Shown one piece after another: positions 1 through 11,840 of a DNA stretch of 64,000 nucleotides. A program made the translations under genes and the position numbers. Origin of the DNA: Pinus tabuliformis. Its lineage: Eukaryota; Streptophyta; Pinopsida; Pinales; Pinaceae. Where the stretch lies: contig CM062818.1 of assembly GCA_031772625.1 (NCBI GenBank), forward strand, positions 1,283,078,277-1,283,142,276. The letters run 5' to 3'. Each line of letters starts with the position of its first letter. Position 1 is the first letter of the stretch. The notes under the pieces were generated by a model that was given only the letters and a program-made list of their open reading frames with translations, had not been told where the DNA came from and searched no databases.

Positions 1-430
1 GAAGGGTGATCGGTCAGGACACTTATGCTGCAAACAATGTACACAACAGTTGCAGATTATGTTCATGCTTTTGGTGGAACAAAAGCTCCTCAGTGGAGAG
101 GAATGATCCAGGTGGCTCCATACACACTCAGATGTCAAAGAGGGCTTATAATAGCTCAAAATTCAAAGTGCTCAGATTGCTCTCGAACCCGGACCTGATC
201 GAAGTGCTCGTTGTCTTGATTCGAATGGTGCGAACAACACTACAATCTGAGTTCCTATGAAGGAGAGAGGGATGTTAAAAGTTTTGGTCAAAGTGGGCAT
301 GTGGGCCAGGTTTAATGATCCTACAAATTGACCGAGACCTGCCGCATGAAATCCAACCACTAGGCGGGTGAATTTGTGGCCTACTTAAATCGTCTAGTGA
401 CCCTTATTTTCGAAAAATTCAAAAATAACC
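1..430. other. Unassigned left edge, no gene recognised
   Basis: No known gene or complete element is visible. Around 95-115 a purine-rich run (GGAGAGGAA) is followed by TGATCCAGGTGG. This is the same arrangement as the polypurine tract and LTR start of the element at 6479-12461 read on the minus strand. Beyond those bases the similarity to that LTR stops. The phrase GCTCAAAATTCAAAGTGCT near 153 also resembles the solo LTR at 25873. This may be a distantly related LTR on the plus strand, but no partner copy is in the window. A short open stretch at 10-184 matches nothing I recognise. Confidence 0.25.
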
Positions 431-599
431 ATGATTGGTTAGGGAAACAAAAAAATATTAAAATAAGGGTGGTGGGCTGCCACCCCTAACACCCCTGCCA
501 ACATGGTATTAATATGCCAAAGTTGGTTGGCGGGCCACCAACCCCGCCAACCATTCCAACCAATATATGTCATATATATATATATATTGTTATATATAA

Positions 600-690
600 C
601 AAAGAACTGGTGGGAATCAAACCCGCAGCGGATGGGTCCCCCGACCCCACCCAATGCGGCGACCCTACCACTATAATCCAACGTATAAAC
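600..690 (-). repeat. Putative tRNA-derived SINE head
   Basis: Read on the minus strand, 663-675 gives TATAGTGGTAGGG, close to a pol III box A. Positions 613-625 give GGGTTTGATTCCC, close to box B with a 7-base T-loop. The boxes are about 40 bases apart, as in tRNA-derived SINEs. A T-arm-like stem (GCGGG with CCCAC, one mismatch) can be drawn, but no clean acceptor stem is seen. A functional tRNA is therefore unlikely. The 3' body and target duplication were not defined. The surrounding 431-905 holds no other recognisable feature apart from a short AT run near 575. Confidence 0.35.
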
Positions 691-1059
691 GCACATGTTA
701 TAACAAACTACAACAACCAGTATTAAAATATGTAACCATTGCCTTGGAGTTAACAAACCGCCAACTCCAAAATTAACACTGGAGATTAAAATTACACCAT
801 GTGCCGGGGGTCGGTGGAGTTGGAACCCTAACCACCTCGAGCCTAATATAGCTCGCCACAAGCAGCCCACGGGGATGAATTTGTTATATCCACCGAGAAA
901 TTAAATATAAACCCGAACTTGTCATCGACTGGGGGAGAGAATCGACGGAGGAGCGTCGAACAGATTTGAAGAGCACCGAGTGGAACCATGAATGGCAGAG
1001 TGGAACCTTGACATAGATGCCAAGGTGGAACTATGCTGACATGGATTTTGAGACAAAAT

Positions 1060-1545
1060 CTTTGCAGAGAATATTCCCTAATGTAGAGAGGAATCTAAAA
1101 GATTCCCTGGGAGGTAAAATTTCACATTGTCAAAATGCTATCAAGTTTATAGTAATTTTTATCATATTTTTGCAGGGAGCACGATGGTGAAGTCAGATTC
1201 GCCATCTGAGCAGCAGAATTGCAAGTGCCCCACAACACAAAATCTTTAGAGAATCTTGAGGAATCTTTAGATTCCCTTGGAGGCTGAATTTTTCCAGTAT
1301 CGGAATGTAGCTGATTTTATACTCATTCTTCACATAATTTTGCAAGGAGCACAGTGATGTGCTCAAAATCTGCATCTGAGCAACAATTTTTTCGAGCATA
1401 TTCAGATAGGAATCTTTGGGGAAATCTAAAAGGTTCCCGAGGGTCCAAAAGTTGATGGTGTTATAATTGGACAAGTTGATAGTCGATTTTACACCACTCA
1501 TTGCCAGGAATTCAATGGTGTGGTCCATTTCAGCAACTGAACTTT
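1060..1545. repeat. Degenerate tandem repeat, three units of about 165 bp
   Basis: Three consecutive blocks share the same order of phrases. Each has AGGAATCT followed by GATTCCC or GGTTCCC (anchors near 1101, 1270 and 1432), then an A/T-rich middle. Each then has TTGCAGGGAGCA-like wording, and an ending such as CATCTGAGCAGCA or CATCTGAGCAACA. Anchor spacing is 169 and about 163 bases. The units differ at many positions, so the array is old. No protein-coding content is convincing. The 906-1059 stretch just upstream repeats a shorter GTGGAACCATG-like phrase three times. Confidence 0.6.
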
Positions 1546-1629
1546 GCATTTTTTGGCCATCTTCGAAAGTGGAGGTATATGTTGTAGTTATGTTACACAT
1601 CCTTTTATTTTGCTAAGATGATGTCTTAT

Positions 1630-2170
1630 TGTTGAGATCCTTGTGTAACATTATGTTGAGGGATACTTGTTGGCACATTATTGTGAGAATGTATTAGCTT
1701 GTCATGCTGAAGGAAGACCCATTTTGAGTGAGAGTTCCTGTAGGGAGAACATTTCGTGGAGAGACAAGCCACTCTTGTTGAGGCTATATGTCCTTGTTAT
1801 CACAAATACTATTGCATGTACATCATCATCATTTGCAACATTCAACGAAGAGGCCTCCACACTATCTTGACACCGAGCCTGGAGACGTAGCCCACACTAG
1901 GTGAACTCCGTTATCAAATGTGTCGTGTTATTGATTTGTTGATTGTTATTATGCTTCCTCTTCTTTAAGCATGCACACGTGGTTCTTTTATGCTCTTTTA
2001 AATGCAATTCTAGTAACATCACAAAAGTAAAAGATCTTGGATAATTCCAGTCGCTGAAGAGATTCAGATCACTAAACATAGGATTTATGTGGAGGAATCT
2101 AGGACTCACTGGCTCAAGGAAATTAAAGTTTTCCAAGGCAAGCAAAGGAGCAATTCTAAGGTTCATACCT
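1630..2170 (+). repeat. Possible LTR fragment (R-U5-like)
   Basis: Positions 1866-1930 read as a plant LTR R-U5 type segment: TTGACACCGAGCCTGGAGAC, then CGTAGCCCACACTAGGTGAA, then CTCCGTTATCAAATGTGTCG. This layout (GACGTAGCC-like block, a GAACTCCGTTATCAA-like block, then a T-rich tail) is familiar from Ty1/copia LTRs. No primer-binding site, second LTR or target duplication was found, so this is at best a truncated copy. The rest of 1546-2266 holds nothing I recognise. Confidence 0.3.
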
Positions 2171-2269
2171 CATGAACCAAGTGAGGTGAAGCCGAGTTGG
2201 TGAGGTTTTCTATGGAAAATCTTTTGGCACATTTTTGTAATGGTTTTTGGTACTCCTTGTGAAGGTTTT

Positions 2270-2580
2270 TGATCTTGTTTAGAAGGTGAGTTGTGAATCT
2301 ATTCTACAGGCCAATTTTCAGCCATGTTAAAGGTGAGTTTTATCCTTGTTGAAGGCCAAAATTCAATCCTATTGAGGTCGAGTTTGAGTTTTGTTCTAGG
2401 GGCCAAAGTATGGTGTTTGAAGGTCAAGTTTAAGGCTAGTTTGAAGGTTGATTAATGGAGTTTTGAAGGCCAAATTTAGGTCTGGCTTGAGGGTGAAGTT
2501 GTGGCACATTCAAGGTTGCGTTCAAGTATGGTTTGAAGGCTGATTTATGCTATTTTAAGGCCAATTTCAAGTTTTTTTTG
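2270..2580. repeat. Degenerate short tandem repeat (GAAGGTCAAGTTT-like)
   Basis: About eight loosely related phrases of 30-45 bases follow one another, each built on GAAGG plus a T-rich stretch (for example TTGAAGGTCAAGTTTAAGG, TTGAAGGCCAAATTTAGG, TTGAAGGCTGATTTATG). The repeat stops right before the LTR border at 2589. Spacing and wording vary, so it is an old minisatellite-like array. No open frame of interest spans it. Confidence 0.5.
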
Positions 2581-2912
2581 TGGCTGAATGTAACATTTCT
2601 CTCAATTCTTATGCAGAAAATGTATGTATTTGTCCTAGAAATTGGCACAATGATTTTTTTTCTTTTTCTTTACAAGGTGAAACTTCTCACAATTATGAAA
2701 AAAATAAGTCATTCTTAGGATCATCACGCGAGATACCTGAGCATACATTACTTACTGTGTAATGTTGATTCCATGCCATTCCCATGAAAATTCATTACAA
2801 AATGTTTATACATACTTCCTTACTCTTGGTGTATTTGCTTCAGTTGGAATTATGATGTAACTATGATGTACCAAGCCCCGCTCCTTCCTTCTCTTTAACT
2901 ATTATTTAAAGG

Positions 2913-2977
<65 letters not shown>
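2913..2977. repeat. (AT)n microsatellite
   Basis: An uninterrupted AT run of about 65 bases lies inside the outer gypsy LTR. The partner LTR has no such tract at the equivalent place near 35500, so it grew after insertion. Confidence 0.95.
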
Positions 2978-2980
<3 letters not shown>

Positions 2981-3150
2981 CCGTTAAATAACAATAAGAC
3001 TCATATAACTATGGTAGGAAATACCATTTGTGCCCCATACCTACATTCATCGTTTACATTATTAGATTGGTTTAATTTTTTGGCTTTTAGAGCACTATAT
3101 AATGATATAAACTCTTGACTTTCAGACTACTATATATTGCCAACACGATA

Positions 3151-3194
<44 letters not shown>
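3151..3194. repeat. (CT)n(AT)n compound microsatellite
   Basis: About 20 bases of CT repeat are followed by about 24 bases of TA repeat. The partner LTR has a much longer pure AT tract at the same place (35665-35784). Confidence 0.9.
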
Positions 3195-4559
3195 CTTTAT
3201 CATGAGCTTCCTTTGGATTAATTTGCATTCACCGACATTATGTATGGCATGGTTGTATATTTTATATGCATTTTATAAAACTAAAATTACAGCTTCCATC
3301 TATAATGGCTGCAACATAGGAGCACATCACATGGATTTGGGTTGTGGCTTGGGTTCCACACCACCTATGGGAAACCCCAGCTAGTTGGTAGACTCAACGA
3401 CGTAGATCCAACCTTGATTAATGGATAGTGGAGATTGATTAAGGGATGGTTAGGGTAACTATGTTACCAAGCCCCACTATCACATATTCATTGTGTTATT
3501 GCTCTTGCAGTGAAATGAGCTATGCAACTTCGTTTTGAATCCTACTGCAACAAGGGATTTTTGTTTTGTTTCCTAAGAAATAATACCACCAAATTCTTAT
3601 TGGATCTGCTTGAGTAAACCTTCTAGATTTACATATGGTTGCAAGTATGGTTATGGCATTGCCCAAGCTCAACTTCTAGTAAGTTTTTTCCAGAATTTTC
3701 ATGTTCCTTTATGGTGATGATTTGAAGTGGAGTTTTGTTCTAATGTCATTCTTAATTGTATATTCTAACTGATGCTCATGTTTTTTTTTTCTTTCCATAG
3801 GTGTTCTAACTCCGTGCTAAGGTTTTCTTAGCCATGATATAGAACTTCCACAAGGAATTTGGGACCAGTCCTAACCTTTTCCAGATATTCAACTAGCGAG
3901 TTTTCTTTAGGGTGTGGTTTTCCAAAACCCTAAATCAAACTTCGTTCTTTGAAAGGGTTTTTCTATTCTTATATTTTTCCCTTCATGAGGATTGTTTTTT
4001 AGGACAAAATACTATTTTTCCTCACAGGAAAAATGGTGACTCTACTCGGTCATCTACAGGTAAAAAATTTGTCTTTTAAAAAAAAAAAACCCTTAGTACT
4101 TAATTCCTTTCTTTTTAATGAATTTCCTTTATTAACTTTACTCAACTTTCTTATAGGTATGCACTCGTGGAGTTAAGTCTTAAAGTGAAAAAATTGTTAG
4201 AAAAAGAAAACATTGTCTTTGTCTTTCTTGGTTTCTCACTCTACCATCAGGGTTACTAGCGCTAATTTAACCTTTTAATCTTGCCAGACCCTTCATGCCA
4301 TAATGGCCTTCTAGCTTACTTTTGGCTCCTTTGAGTTTACGAATTAGGGTTTAAAGATCAAGGCCTTAAAATTGATACATACATGTTTCACTTTGATTTA
4401 CATGTAATTCAAAGTCTATTTTAGGGAAATGTTTAGACCTTTGTAAACAATTTGTTGTGTAATTTTTTATTTTTATTTTTAAACATTATACCTGTGTTTT
4501 CTTTTATGCGAGGGTTTATTTCGCTCATATGGTCTCCAAAGTTGTTTTTGTGTACACTA

Positions 4560-4563
<4 letters not shown>

Positions 4564-4635
<72 letters not shown>

Positions 4636-4651
4636 ATATATATATATATAT
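4564..4651. repeat. (CT)n followed by (TA)n
   Basis: About 69 bases of CT dinucleotide and a short TA run. Confidence 0.95.
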
Positions 4652-4820
4652 TTGGTCACTTGGTATGAACAATAATTTTATTTTAAAGAGTTTGTTTTGA
4701 CATGCAGGTTCTAATTTTTCTTCTACAATCCTTCTCTGTGTTGAATGTTAGTTTGATATATATATTTTTTCCTTTTAATGCATATATAATTGTTATTTTA
4801 AATCTCCTTCAAAACATTGT

Positions 4821-4826
<6 letters not shown>

Positions 4827-4911
<85 letters not shown>
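4827..4911. repeat. (AT)n microsatellite
   Basis: An unbroken AT dinucleotide run of about 85 bases. Confidence 0.95.
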
Positions 4912-4912
<1 letters not shown>

Positions 4913-5580
4913 CCCCTGCTTTTAATGTAGACCTCTGTAATGGGGGACCGCTTCCAGGATTCTGAGCCCTAACCCTCCTTTGTTCGGGATTGTTTGTGCT
5001 TGGCTTATGAACAAAATATTTGTTTCCTACAAGCCTACACATCTAACCTGAACATAAGCACCAACCTTATATATATATGTGTGTGTGTGTGTGTATGTGT
5101 ACTTCTTTCTAGTCTATTGCTTCTAAAACACACTTTTCTGATATTAGTAAGCCCTGCATACAATTTTATTTCTATCTATGAATACCCAAACTCATCACCT
5201 AGTACAATCATGGTTTACGGAAACTGTTTGGGCAATTATTTTACATTGTTTATATTTCATTTGCGTAGTTTCAAATTAGAAAATTCCAACAATAATTTTT
5301 GGGCACCCTCTTGTTGAAATAAGTGACTAGGAGGACCTTTTTCCTATCACTCGTGCACATTTTCTTTACCTGCAAAAAGCACAGATAACCAAACAACAAT
5401 TGCATTTCTTGATACACCAACATTTATGTCCATTGATTAACAATATTAAAATTTTCATTTAACAATCTATAATTTCAGACCATTGTCTTATATATTAATC
5501 ATCTACTTTACTTTCTCCTACTCATCCTCAACATTCACATTTCTATTATTCACAATTTAAATGCTTCATATACTTATTTA

Positions 5581-6473
5581 ACCTGGGCGATGGCTTGATT
5601 ATGGAGTATAATCTCCCTAATGTCCAAAATTTTGCAATGGTTTGACCTTGAACTCTCCTTTTGGTTCAACTTGTACAACATTCCAATCAATTATATGAGT
5701 AAGATCATGTATATATTTCTTTAATAAAGACACATGAAACACATTATGAATCTTAATATGAGTTGATAGTGCTAGCTGGTAGGCCACCGATCCTACTTTG
5801 GCTAATGTCTCAAATGGCCCAAAAACCATAGGATCTGGTTTAGAACAACTCCCAATTTGAAGGAGCCCTTTTTGGATTGCACTTTAACATAAACATGTTC
5901 ACCCAATTGAAACTCTTTATATGTCCTTTTTAAATCAATGTAAATATTCTGTCTGTCTTGCACTTCTTTAAAATTATGTCGATTTTTTTCACCATCTCTT
6001 CCATATCTTGTAAAAAGTCTAGCCTTAACATAAGTCTATCTTCAGGTAGGCTCTAATTTAAAGGAACATGACATTTCCATACATACAAAGCCTCGAAGGG
6101 GCTCATCTTGAGTGACACCTGATAACTATTGTTATAGGCAAAATATACCAAACATAGATAATACTCCCATTTTGTGGGTTGGTTCATTACATACACGCGT
6201 AGCATGTCTTCAAGGACCTGGTTAACCTTTTCTATTTTCCCATTAGTTTGTGGATGATATGTAAATATGAAGTTTAGCTGCGTACCCATTCTAGTAAACA
6301 ATGCTCTCTAAAATTTTGAGGTGAACTTTGCATCTATATCTAATATCATTGCCTTTGGCACACCATGAAGTAGGAAAATTTCCTTAATAAAGACTTTTGC
6401 CACTTATGCAGCTCTATAGGTAGAATGTACAGGTATAAAAAGGGCAACTTTATTCAACATATCTACAACTACT
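5581..6473 (-). pseudogene. Outer gypsy integrase, C-terminal part (fossil)
   Basis: Minus-strand segments at 6301-6053 and 5829-5617 read as the second half of a Ty3/gypsy integrase. One contains the TYHPQTNGKIEKVNQ block and the FAYNNSYQ and SPFEALY motifs that follow the catalytic core. The other contains GPFETLAKVGSVAYQLALS and HNVFHVSLLKKY, typical of the C-terminal domain of chromovirus integrases. The final part near 5600 begins to look like the linker to a chromodomain. It continues from the integrase piece at 12467-13036 on the far side of the inserted tandem element. Confidence 0.75.
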
Positions 6474-6478
6474 ATAAT

Positions 6479-7101
6479 TGATCCAGATTTAAATAGGAAT
6501 GCAACAAATTACAGAGATAACCATAAAAACAGAGATGCAACGGAAATAATACTTCATTTCATTAATGTAAAATCCTGAAATATGCTTACAAACAACAATG
6601 GAAATCAACTAGTTAAGGCGATAGTAGCTTATCTCTGAGAAGAGATGTGGCGGTTACATGCCTCTGAATTGTGTTACAATGAGGCTCGAAGGCCTATTTA
6701 TTGTTGAGAAACAATGGAAAACCCTTAACATCCCAAAACCTAACCCTAGAAGATGAAACGCCAAATTGTGGGCCCCGTTTTGGGTAAGTTGGTACATCAA
6801 CTTCCTAGGGTCGTAACTTTGGCACCCGATCTTCGTTTGACGCGTACAATAGCTCATTAGAAAGATCTATCCGAGTGCTACAACTTTGGGAAGAAAAACA
6901 TATGTTCATGGACCCATGTTGCTCCCAGATTTCCCCAAAATATGTCGTTTAGGGCCTCAAAACGGCTTCGGAAGTTCAGGACTCGAAAAACTGCTAAAAA
7001 TAGTAAATTGTGCTACAATTATGGAAACTGAAAAACTGAAAGAGATAGTTGTGGGGGTCCAAGTGGGATAGGTGGGTGGCCACCAACTTCCACCTGGATC
7101 A
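6479..7101 (-). repeat. LTR1 of the tandem element (3'-most on minus strand)
   Basis: It is 623 bp, begins TGATCCAGATTT and ends CCACCTGGATCA. Immediately after it on the plus strand comes TTCCTCTCCCC, which is a polypurine tract on the minus strand, as expected upstream of a 3' LTR. Confidence 0.9.
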
Positions 7102-9195
7102 TTCCTCTCCCCGTAGGAAGCAATGGTCCCCATTGCGTTGAGTTCCTCCATCTGCTGAACTTGGTCCCTAGTGAGCTGTTCTACAGTCTGTGATGTGTCC
7201 AATAATGGTGGGAAGCATAGTTGAGGGCGTTCCACACTGAACACTCGGTGCAAGTGAAGGAATGGAGGAATGGTGTGCTCCAAAGCATTATTTCCCATAG
7301 CCTTGGTAATGGTGTAAGGACCATGTCGGCATGGTTGGAGCTTCTGATGGGCTCTTGTGGGGCGTTCTTTCTGCAGATGCAACCAAACTTTTTTGCCTAC
7401 CTGAAGCTTGTTTGGTACCCCTGTGGGTGAGGAGAAGTTGTTCCTATGTTTTGTCATGACCGTATCCCTTTGCTGCTACTGCTGTGTGGAGGAACCCTTC
7501 GCGGGGGTCATGGATGTGGTGACGATCTTCCCCTTACTTTGGGAGTGAACCAGACAAAAAATGAATTTCCTAGTATGGGAGATGAGCTTGCTGCCTTTCT
7601 TAGCAGTGATCAAAGAGGTGGCGGTAGGTGGGGCTACCTCCAGTATCCTGTATAATGAATTATTCAAAGAAATAATGACAGCGCGAGGCCTTGACTCATA
7701 CATAACATGTCACCTCCACAAGTATGGCTAGCCTAATAATACATCACAAACATCCAGAGGTGTAACATCACACAATACCTCGTCTGTGAAGGGTTTGATG
7801 TTGTAAGGAAGGCGGCACTGGTGGTGAACTCGGAGATCTCGTCCTTGGTGAAGCCACCTGATACTGTACGACTGCGGATGTGGTGTAGTTGGTAGGCCCA
7901 ACCGCTTAACAACCTTTGCTGAAATGAGGTTCTTCTGGCTCCCACTATCAATAATGAATTGCAGCGGTGAACCCTTCACCCACATTTGTGAGTGGAAAAG
8001 GCGCTCCCCCTCCTCGGGGTCTTCCGACTCATTCTTCTGGATCTTGGCGGTGGCAACAGTGACGCTGGGCTCCGCATAAATGATCTGCTTCCCTTTTCCA
8101 TTCCCCTCGTTGGGTTATGACTTAGGGAAGGAACATGCATATGATTCTAAAGCCTTCAACCTGGCCACCAGTGACTGCTTGGTCTGACACTCACTTGTGT
8201 TGTGAGTGGGGTTCTTATGGAACTCACACCACTTTCCTGTGTCCTCCTTTGACTTCGTGGTGTGGTTCTTTTCCTGCGGCTTTGATGGGTTGTCTTGGGT
8301 CACCCCGCCTTGGCTTTGTCCTTTGGTCTTCGGATTTGCAGATCCAAAGTCTTGCTTCTTTTGTTTCAACTTCTGCTTGATTTTGATACTGTATTGGTAC
8401 GCCGTGCCGAGCAAGGAGATGTTAAGGAACTCCATCTTTTCCTGGATGTACTTGTGTAGGCAGCCGTAGTATTTGACTACCAAATGTAGCTCAGAATCCT
8501 TGATACCAAACTATGTGCGAAGGGTATGAAAAATGTTTGTGAACTCTGACACATCTTGGTTCCTTCCCTGCCATAGCGTGGTCCACTTTATGTGTTTGTC
8601 CTCGTAGCTTTTGACAGGGTAGTACTACTCCTTGATGGCATCTTGGAATGAATCCCAAGTGGGTGTGGCTAAAAATAGTGAGCCTGTACTTTTATCCTTC
8701 TACTCGCAGTAGGTTTCCCACCAGTCCTTGACGTGGGGGGTTGCTTTGAGAAGAGCGAAAGTAATCTTTTCTTGACTCAAAAATTCATGAACAGAAAAAA
8801 AAACCCTCTAGCAGATTTAACCATTTATCTACAACATCTACGTCTATCTAACCCTCGAATATGGGTATTTCAAAATTAACTTGTACCTTAAATGGTGTGG
8901 CGTTTCCAGAGTAGCTATTGGAAGTCGATGCGTCGCCTCTGGGTAGCCGCTGAAGGATCTGCGCAAAGCTGTACATCATCACGTTCCTTTGTCGCTCGAG
9001 GGCTTCTTTGAGCAAGATTTTGATAGGATCTCCTGCTCCCTCGTCTTTCTTTTCATCCGCCATGGGAGGCCATTGGGATTTTCGAGGCTGGTCTTGCAAA
9101 GCTTTGACCAGTTCAAGCCCTAACTCCTTATATCCCGACCTCGTTAGGGACATGCAAAGAAAAAACAGAGAAAAAGCAGACTGCTCTAATACAAC
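7102..9195 (-). pseudogene. Internal unit 1 of the tandem element: gag, protease, integrase tail
   Basis: Minus-strand content in order. Gag N-terminal region at 9213-8848. A gag C-terminal part at 8483-8115 with the knuckle-like CEFHKNPTHNTSEC. A protease region at 7985-7728 with IIDSGSQKNLIS and CDVLLG. An integrase C-terminal segment within 7457-6957 with QVGKKVWLHLQKERP, RHGPYTITKA and LHRVFSVERP. The last piece is typical of a chromovirus integrase tail. No RT, RNase H or integrase core motifs are seen. The unit is broken at several places. Confidence 0.8.
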
Positions 9196-9748
9196 TGATC
9201 CGGATTTAAACATGAACGCAAAAAATTATAGATAACCATAAATACAAATATGCAGTGGAAATAATACTTCATTTCATTAATGTAAAATACTGAAATATGC
9301 TTACAAACAACAATGGAAATAAACCAGTTAAGACGATGGTAACTTATCTCTAAATTATGTTACAATGGGGCTCGAAGGCCTATTTATTGTTGAGAAACAA
9401 TGGAAAACCCTTAACATCCCAAAACCTAACCCTAGAAGATGAAACACCAAATTGTGGGCCCCGTTTTGGGTAAGTTGTTACATTTGACCCGTACAATAGA
9501 TCGTTAGAAAGATCTATCCGAGCACTGCAACTTTGGGAAGAGAAACATTAGTCCATGGACCCATGTTGCTCCCAAATTTCCCAAAAAAACGTCGTTTAGG
9601 GCCTCAAAACAGCTCCAGAAATTCACGACCTGAAAAAATGCTAAAAATAGTAAATTGTGCTACAATTACGGAAACTGAAAAATTGAAAGAGACACTTGTG
9701 GGGGTCCAAGTGGAATAGGTGGGTGGCCACCAACATCCACCTGGATCA
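9196..9748 (-). repeat. LTR2 of the tandem element (shared middle LTR)
   Basis: It is about 553 bp, begins TGATCCGGATTT and ends CCACCTGGATCA. It is shorter than the outer two LTRs. A primer-site-like sequence precedes it on the plus strand side and a polypurine-complement (TTCCTCCCCCC) follows. It therefore serves as the 3' LTR of one unit and the 5' LTR of the other. Confidence 0.9.
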
Positions 9749-11840
9749 TTCCTCCCCCCTTAGGAAGCAATGGTCCCCATTGCGTCGAGTTCCTCCATCT
9801 GCTGAGCTTGGTCCCTGGTGGGCTATTCTACAGTCTGTGATGTGTCTAGTAATGGTGGGAAGCATGGTCGAGGGCGTTCCACATTGAACACTCGGTGCAA
9901 ACGAAGGAATGGAGGAATGATGTGCTCCAAAGAATTATTTCCCATAGCCTTGGTAATGGTGTAAGGACCATGTCGGCATGGTCGGAGCTTTTGATGGGCT
10001 CTTGTGAGGCGCTCTTTCTGCAGATGCAACCAGACTTTGTTGCCCACTTGAAGCTTGCGTGGTACCCTTGTGGGTGAGGAGAAGTTGTTCCTGTGTTCTG
10101 TCATGACCATATCCCTTTGCTGCTGCTGCTGCGTGGAGGAACCCTTCGCGGGGTCATGGATGTGGTGACGATCTTCGCCTTAATTTGGGAGCGAACCAGA
10201 CATAAAATGAATTTCCTAGTCTGGGAGATGAGCTTGCTGCCTTTCTTAGCAGTGATAAAAGAGGTGGCGGTAGGTGGGGCTACCTCCGGTATCCTGTATA
10301 ATGAATTATTCAAAGAAATAATGACAACGTGAGGCCTTGACTCATACACAACATGTTTCCTCCACAAGTATGGCTGGCCTAATAATACATCACAAACATC
10401 CAGAGGTGTAACATCACACAATACCTCGTCTGTGAAGGGTTTGATGCTATAAGGAAGGCAACATTGCTAGCGAACTCGGAGATCTTGTCCTTGGTGAAGC
10501 CACCAGATACTGTACGACTGCAGGTGTGGTGTAGTTGATAGGCCCAACCGCTTCATGACCTCTGCTGAAATGAGGTTCTTCTGGCTCCCACTGTCAACAA
10601 TGAATTGCAGTGGTGAACCCTTCACCCACATTTGTGAGTGGAAAAGATGCTCCCCCTCCTCTGGGTCTTCGAGCTCATTCTTCTGGATCTTGGTGGTGGC
10701 AACAGTGATGCTGGGCTCCGCATCAATGATCTACTTCCCTTTGCCATTCCCCTTGTCGGGTTCTGACTCAGGGTCGGAACATGCATCTGATTTTGAAGCC
10801 TTCAACTTGGCCACCAGCGACTACTTGGTCTGACACTCACTTGTGTTGTGAGTGGGGCTCTTATGGAACTCACACCACTTTCCTGTGTCCTTCTTTGACT
10901 TCATGGTGTTGTTCTTTCCCTGCAGCTTCGACGGGTTTTCTTGGGTCACCCCGCCTTGGCTTTGTCCTTTGGTCTTCGGATTTGCAGATCCAAAGTCTCT
11001 CTTCTTTTGTTTCAACTTCTGCTCGATTTTGACAATGTATCGATATGCCATGCCGAGTAAGGAGATGTTCAGGAACTCCATCTCTTCCTGGATGTACCTG
11101 TGTAGGCAGCCGCGGTACTTGAGTACCAAATGTAGCTCAGAATCCTTGATACCCAACTATTTGCGAAGGGTATGAAAAATGTTTGTCAAATTTGGCACAT
11201 CTTCGTCCCTTCCCTACCGCCGTGTGGTCCACTTTATGTATTTGTCCTTGTAGCTTTTGACAGGGTAGTACTGCTCCTTGATAGCATCACGGAATGAATC
11301 CCAAGTTGGTGTGGTTGAAAATAGTGAGCTCGTACTTTCATCCTTCTGCTCGCAGTAGGTTTCCCACCAGTCCTTGACGTGGGGGGATGCTTTGAGAAGG
11401 GCGAAAACAATATTTCCTCGACTCGAAAATTCATGAACAGAAAAATAACCCTCTAGCAGATATAACCATTTATCTACGACATCTATGTCTATCTGACCCT
11501 CGAATATGGGTATTTCAAAATTAACTTGTACCTTAAATGGTGTGGCGTTTCCAAAGTAGCTGTTGGAAGCCAATGCATCGCCTCTGGGTAGCCGCTGAAG
11601 GATCTGCACAAAGCTGTCCATCATCGTGTTCCTTTGTCGCTCGAGGGCTTCTTCGAGCAAGATTTTGATAGGATCTCTTGCCCCCTCATATTTCTTTTCA
11701 TCCGCCATGGGAGGCCGTCAAGATTTTCAAGGCTTGCCTTGCAAAGGTTCGACCAGTTCAAGCCCTAACTCCTTATATCCCGACCTCGTTGGGGACATGC
11801 AAAGAAAAAACAGAGAAAAAGCAGACTGCTCTGATACCAG
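9749..11840 (-). pseudogene. Internal unit 2 of the tandem element: gag, protease, integrase tail
   Basis: This has the same organisation as unit 1 and nearly the same length (2092 against 2094 bp). The gag N-terminal region at 11708-11214 includes FEIPIFEGQIDIDVVDKWLY and VKDWWETYCEQKDE, typical of Ty3/gypsy gag. The gag C-terminal part at 11156-10821 carries CEFHKSPTHNTSEC. Protease is within about 10560-10101, with CDVLLGQPYLW. The integrase tail is at 10110-9823 with NKVWLHLQKERLTRAH and YTITKAMGNN. The pol catalytic core is again missing. It is broken at several places. Confidence 0.8.
11828..11839 (-). other. Primer-binding site (initiator-Met tRNA)
   Basis: On the minus strand this reads TGGTATCAGAGC, the standard plant initiator-Met primer site. 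It lies one base inside the end of LTR3 and fixes the element's direction. Confidence 0.9.

Larger units (their letters stand above)
2589..3812 (-). repeat. 3' LTR of the outer gypsy element (recognisable part)
   Basis: The segment matches 35179-36414 in order: the TGTAACAT edge, GGCACAATGATTTTTTT, the GAGATACCTGAGCATACATT block, the CATATAACTATGGTAGGAAA block, a simple-repeat stretch, then TTTCCATAGGTGTTCTAACT. Two microsatellites sit inside it. After 3812 the two copies stop matching, so the true outer end of the LTR is not fixed. Confidence 0.75.
3813..5580. other. Unassigned segment between LTR and integrase, microsatellite-rich
   Basis: This lies between the recognisable 3' LTR of the outer gypsy element and the end of its integrase coding. 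It may be the rest of a long LTR, a 3' untranslated part, or a further insertion. I could not separate these because the other LTR stops matching at the same place. It contains (CT)n/(TA)n at 4564-4651, (AT)n at 4827-4911 and a TA/GT run at 5071-5100. No coding region is convincing. Confidence 0.4.

Noticed and set aside
10-184. Possible host exon at the left edge (reads YVHAFGGTKAPQWRGMIQVA)
   Set aside because: It looks protein-like, but I cannot name a family, no splice context is visible, and the same bases include an LTR-start-like motif. It is too weak to call.
600-690. A functional tRNA gene on the minus strand
   Set aside because: Box A and box B are present but no convincing acceptor or anticodon stem. 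A SINE head is more likely.
4702-5042. Open frames on both strands over the AT tract, giving long Tyr-Ile runs
   Set aside because: Pure translation of an AT dinucleotide repeat. The same artefact occurs at 35552-35800, 46949-47212 and 58647-58901.
3813-5580. Extending the outer gypsy 3' LTR to the integrase end
   Set aside because: The partner LTR stops matching at 36414, so the extra 1.8 kb cannot be shown to be LTR.
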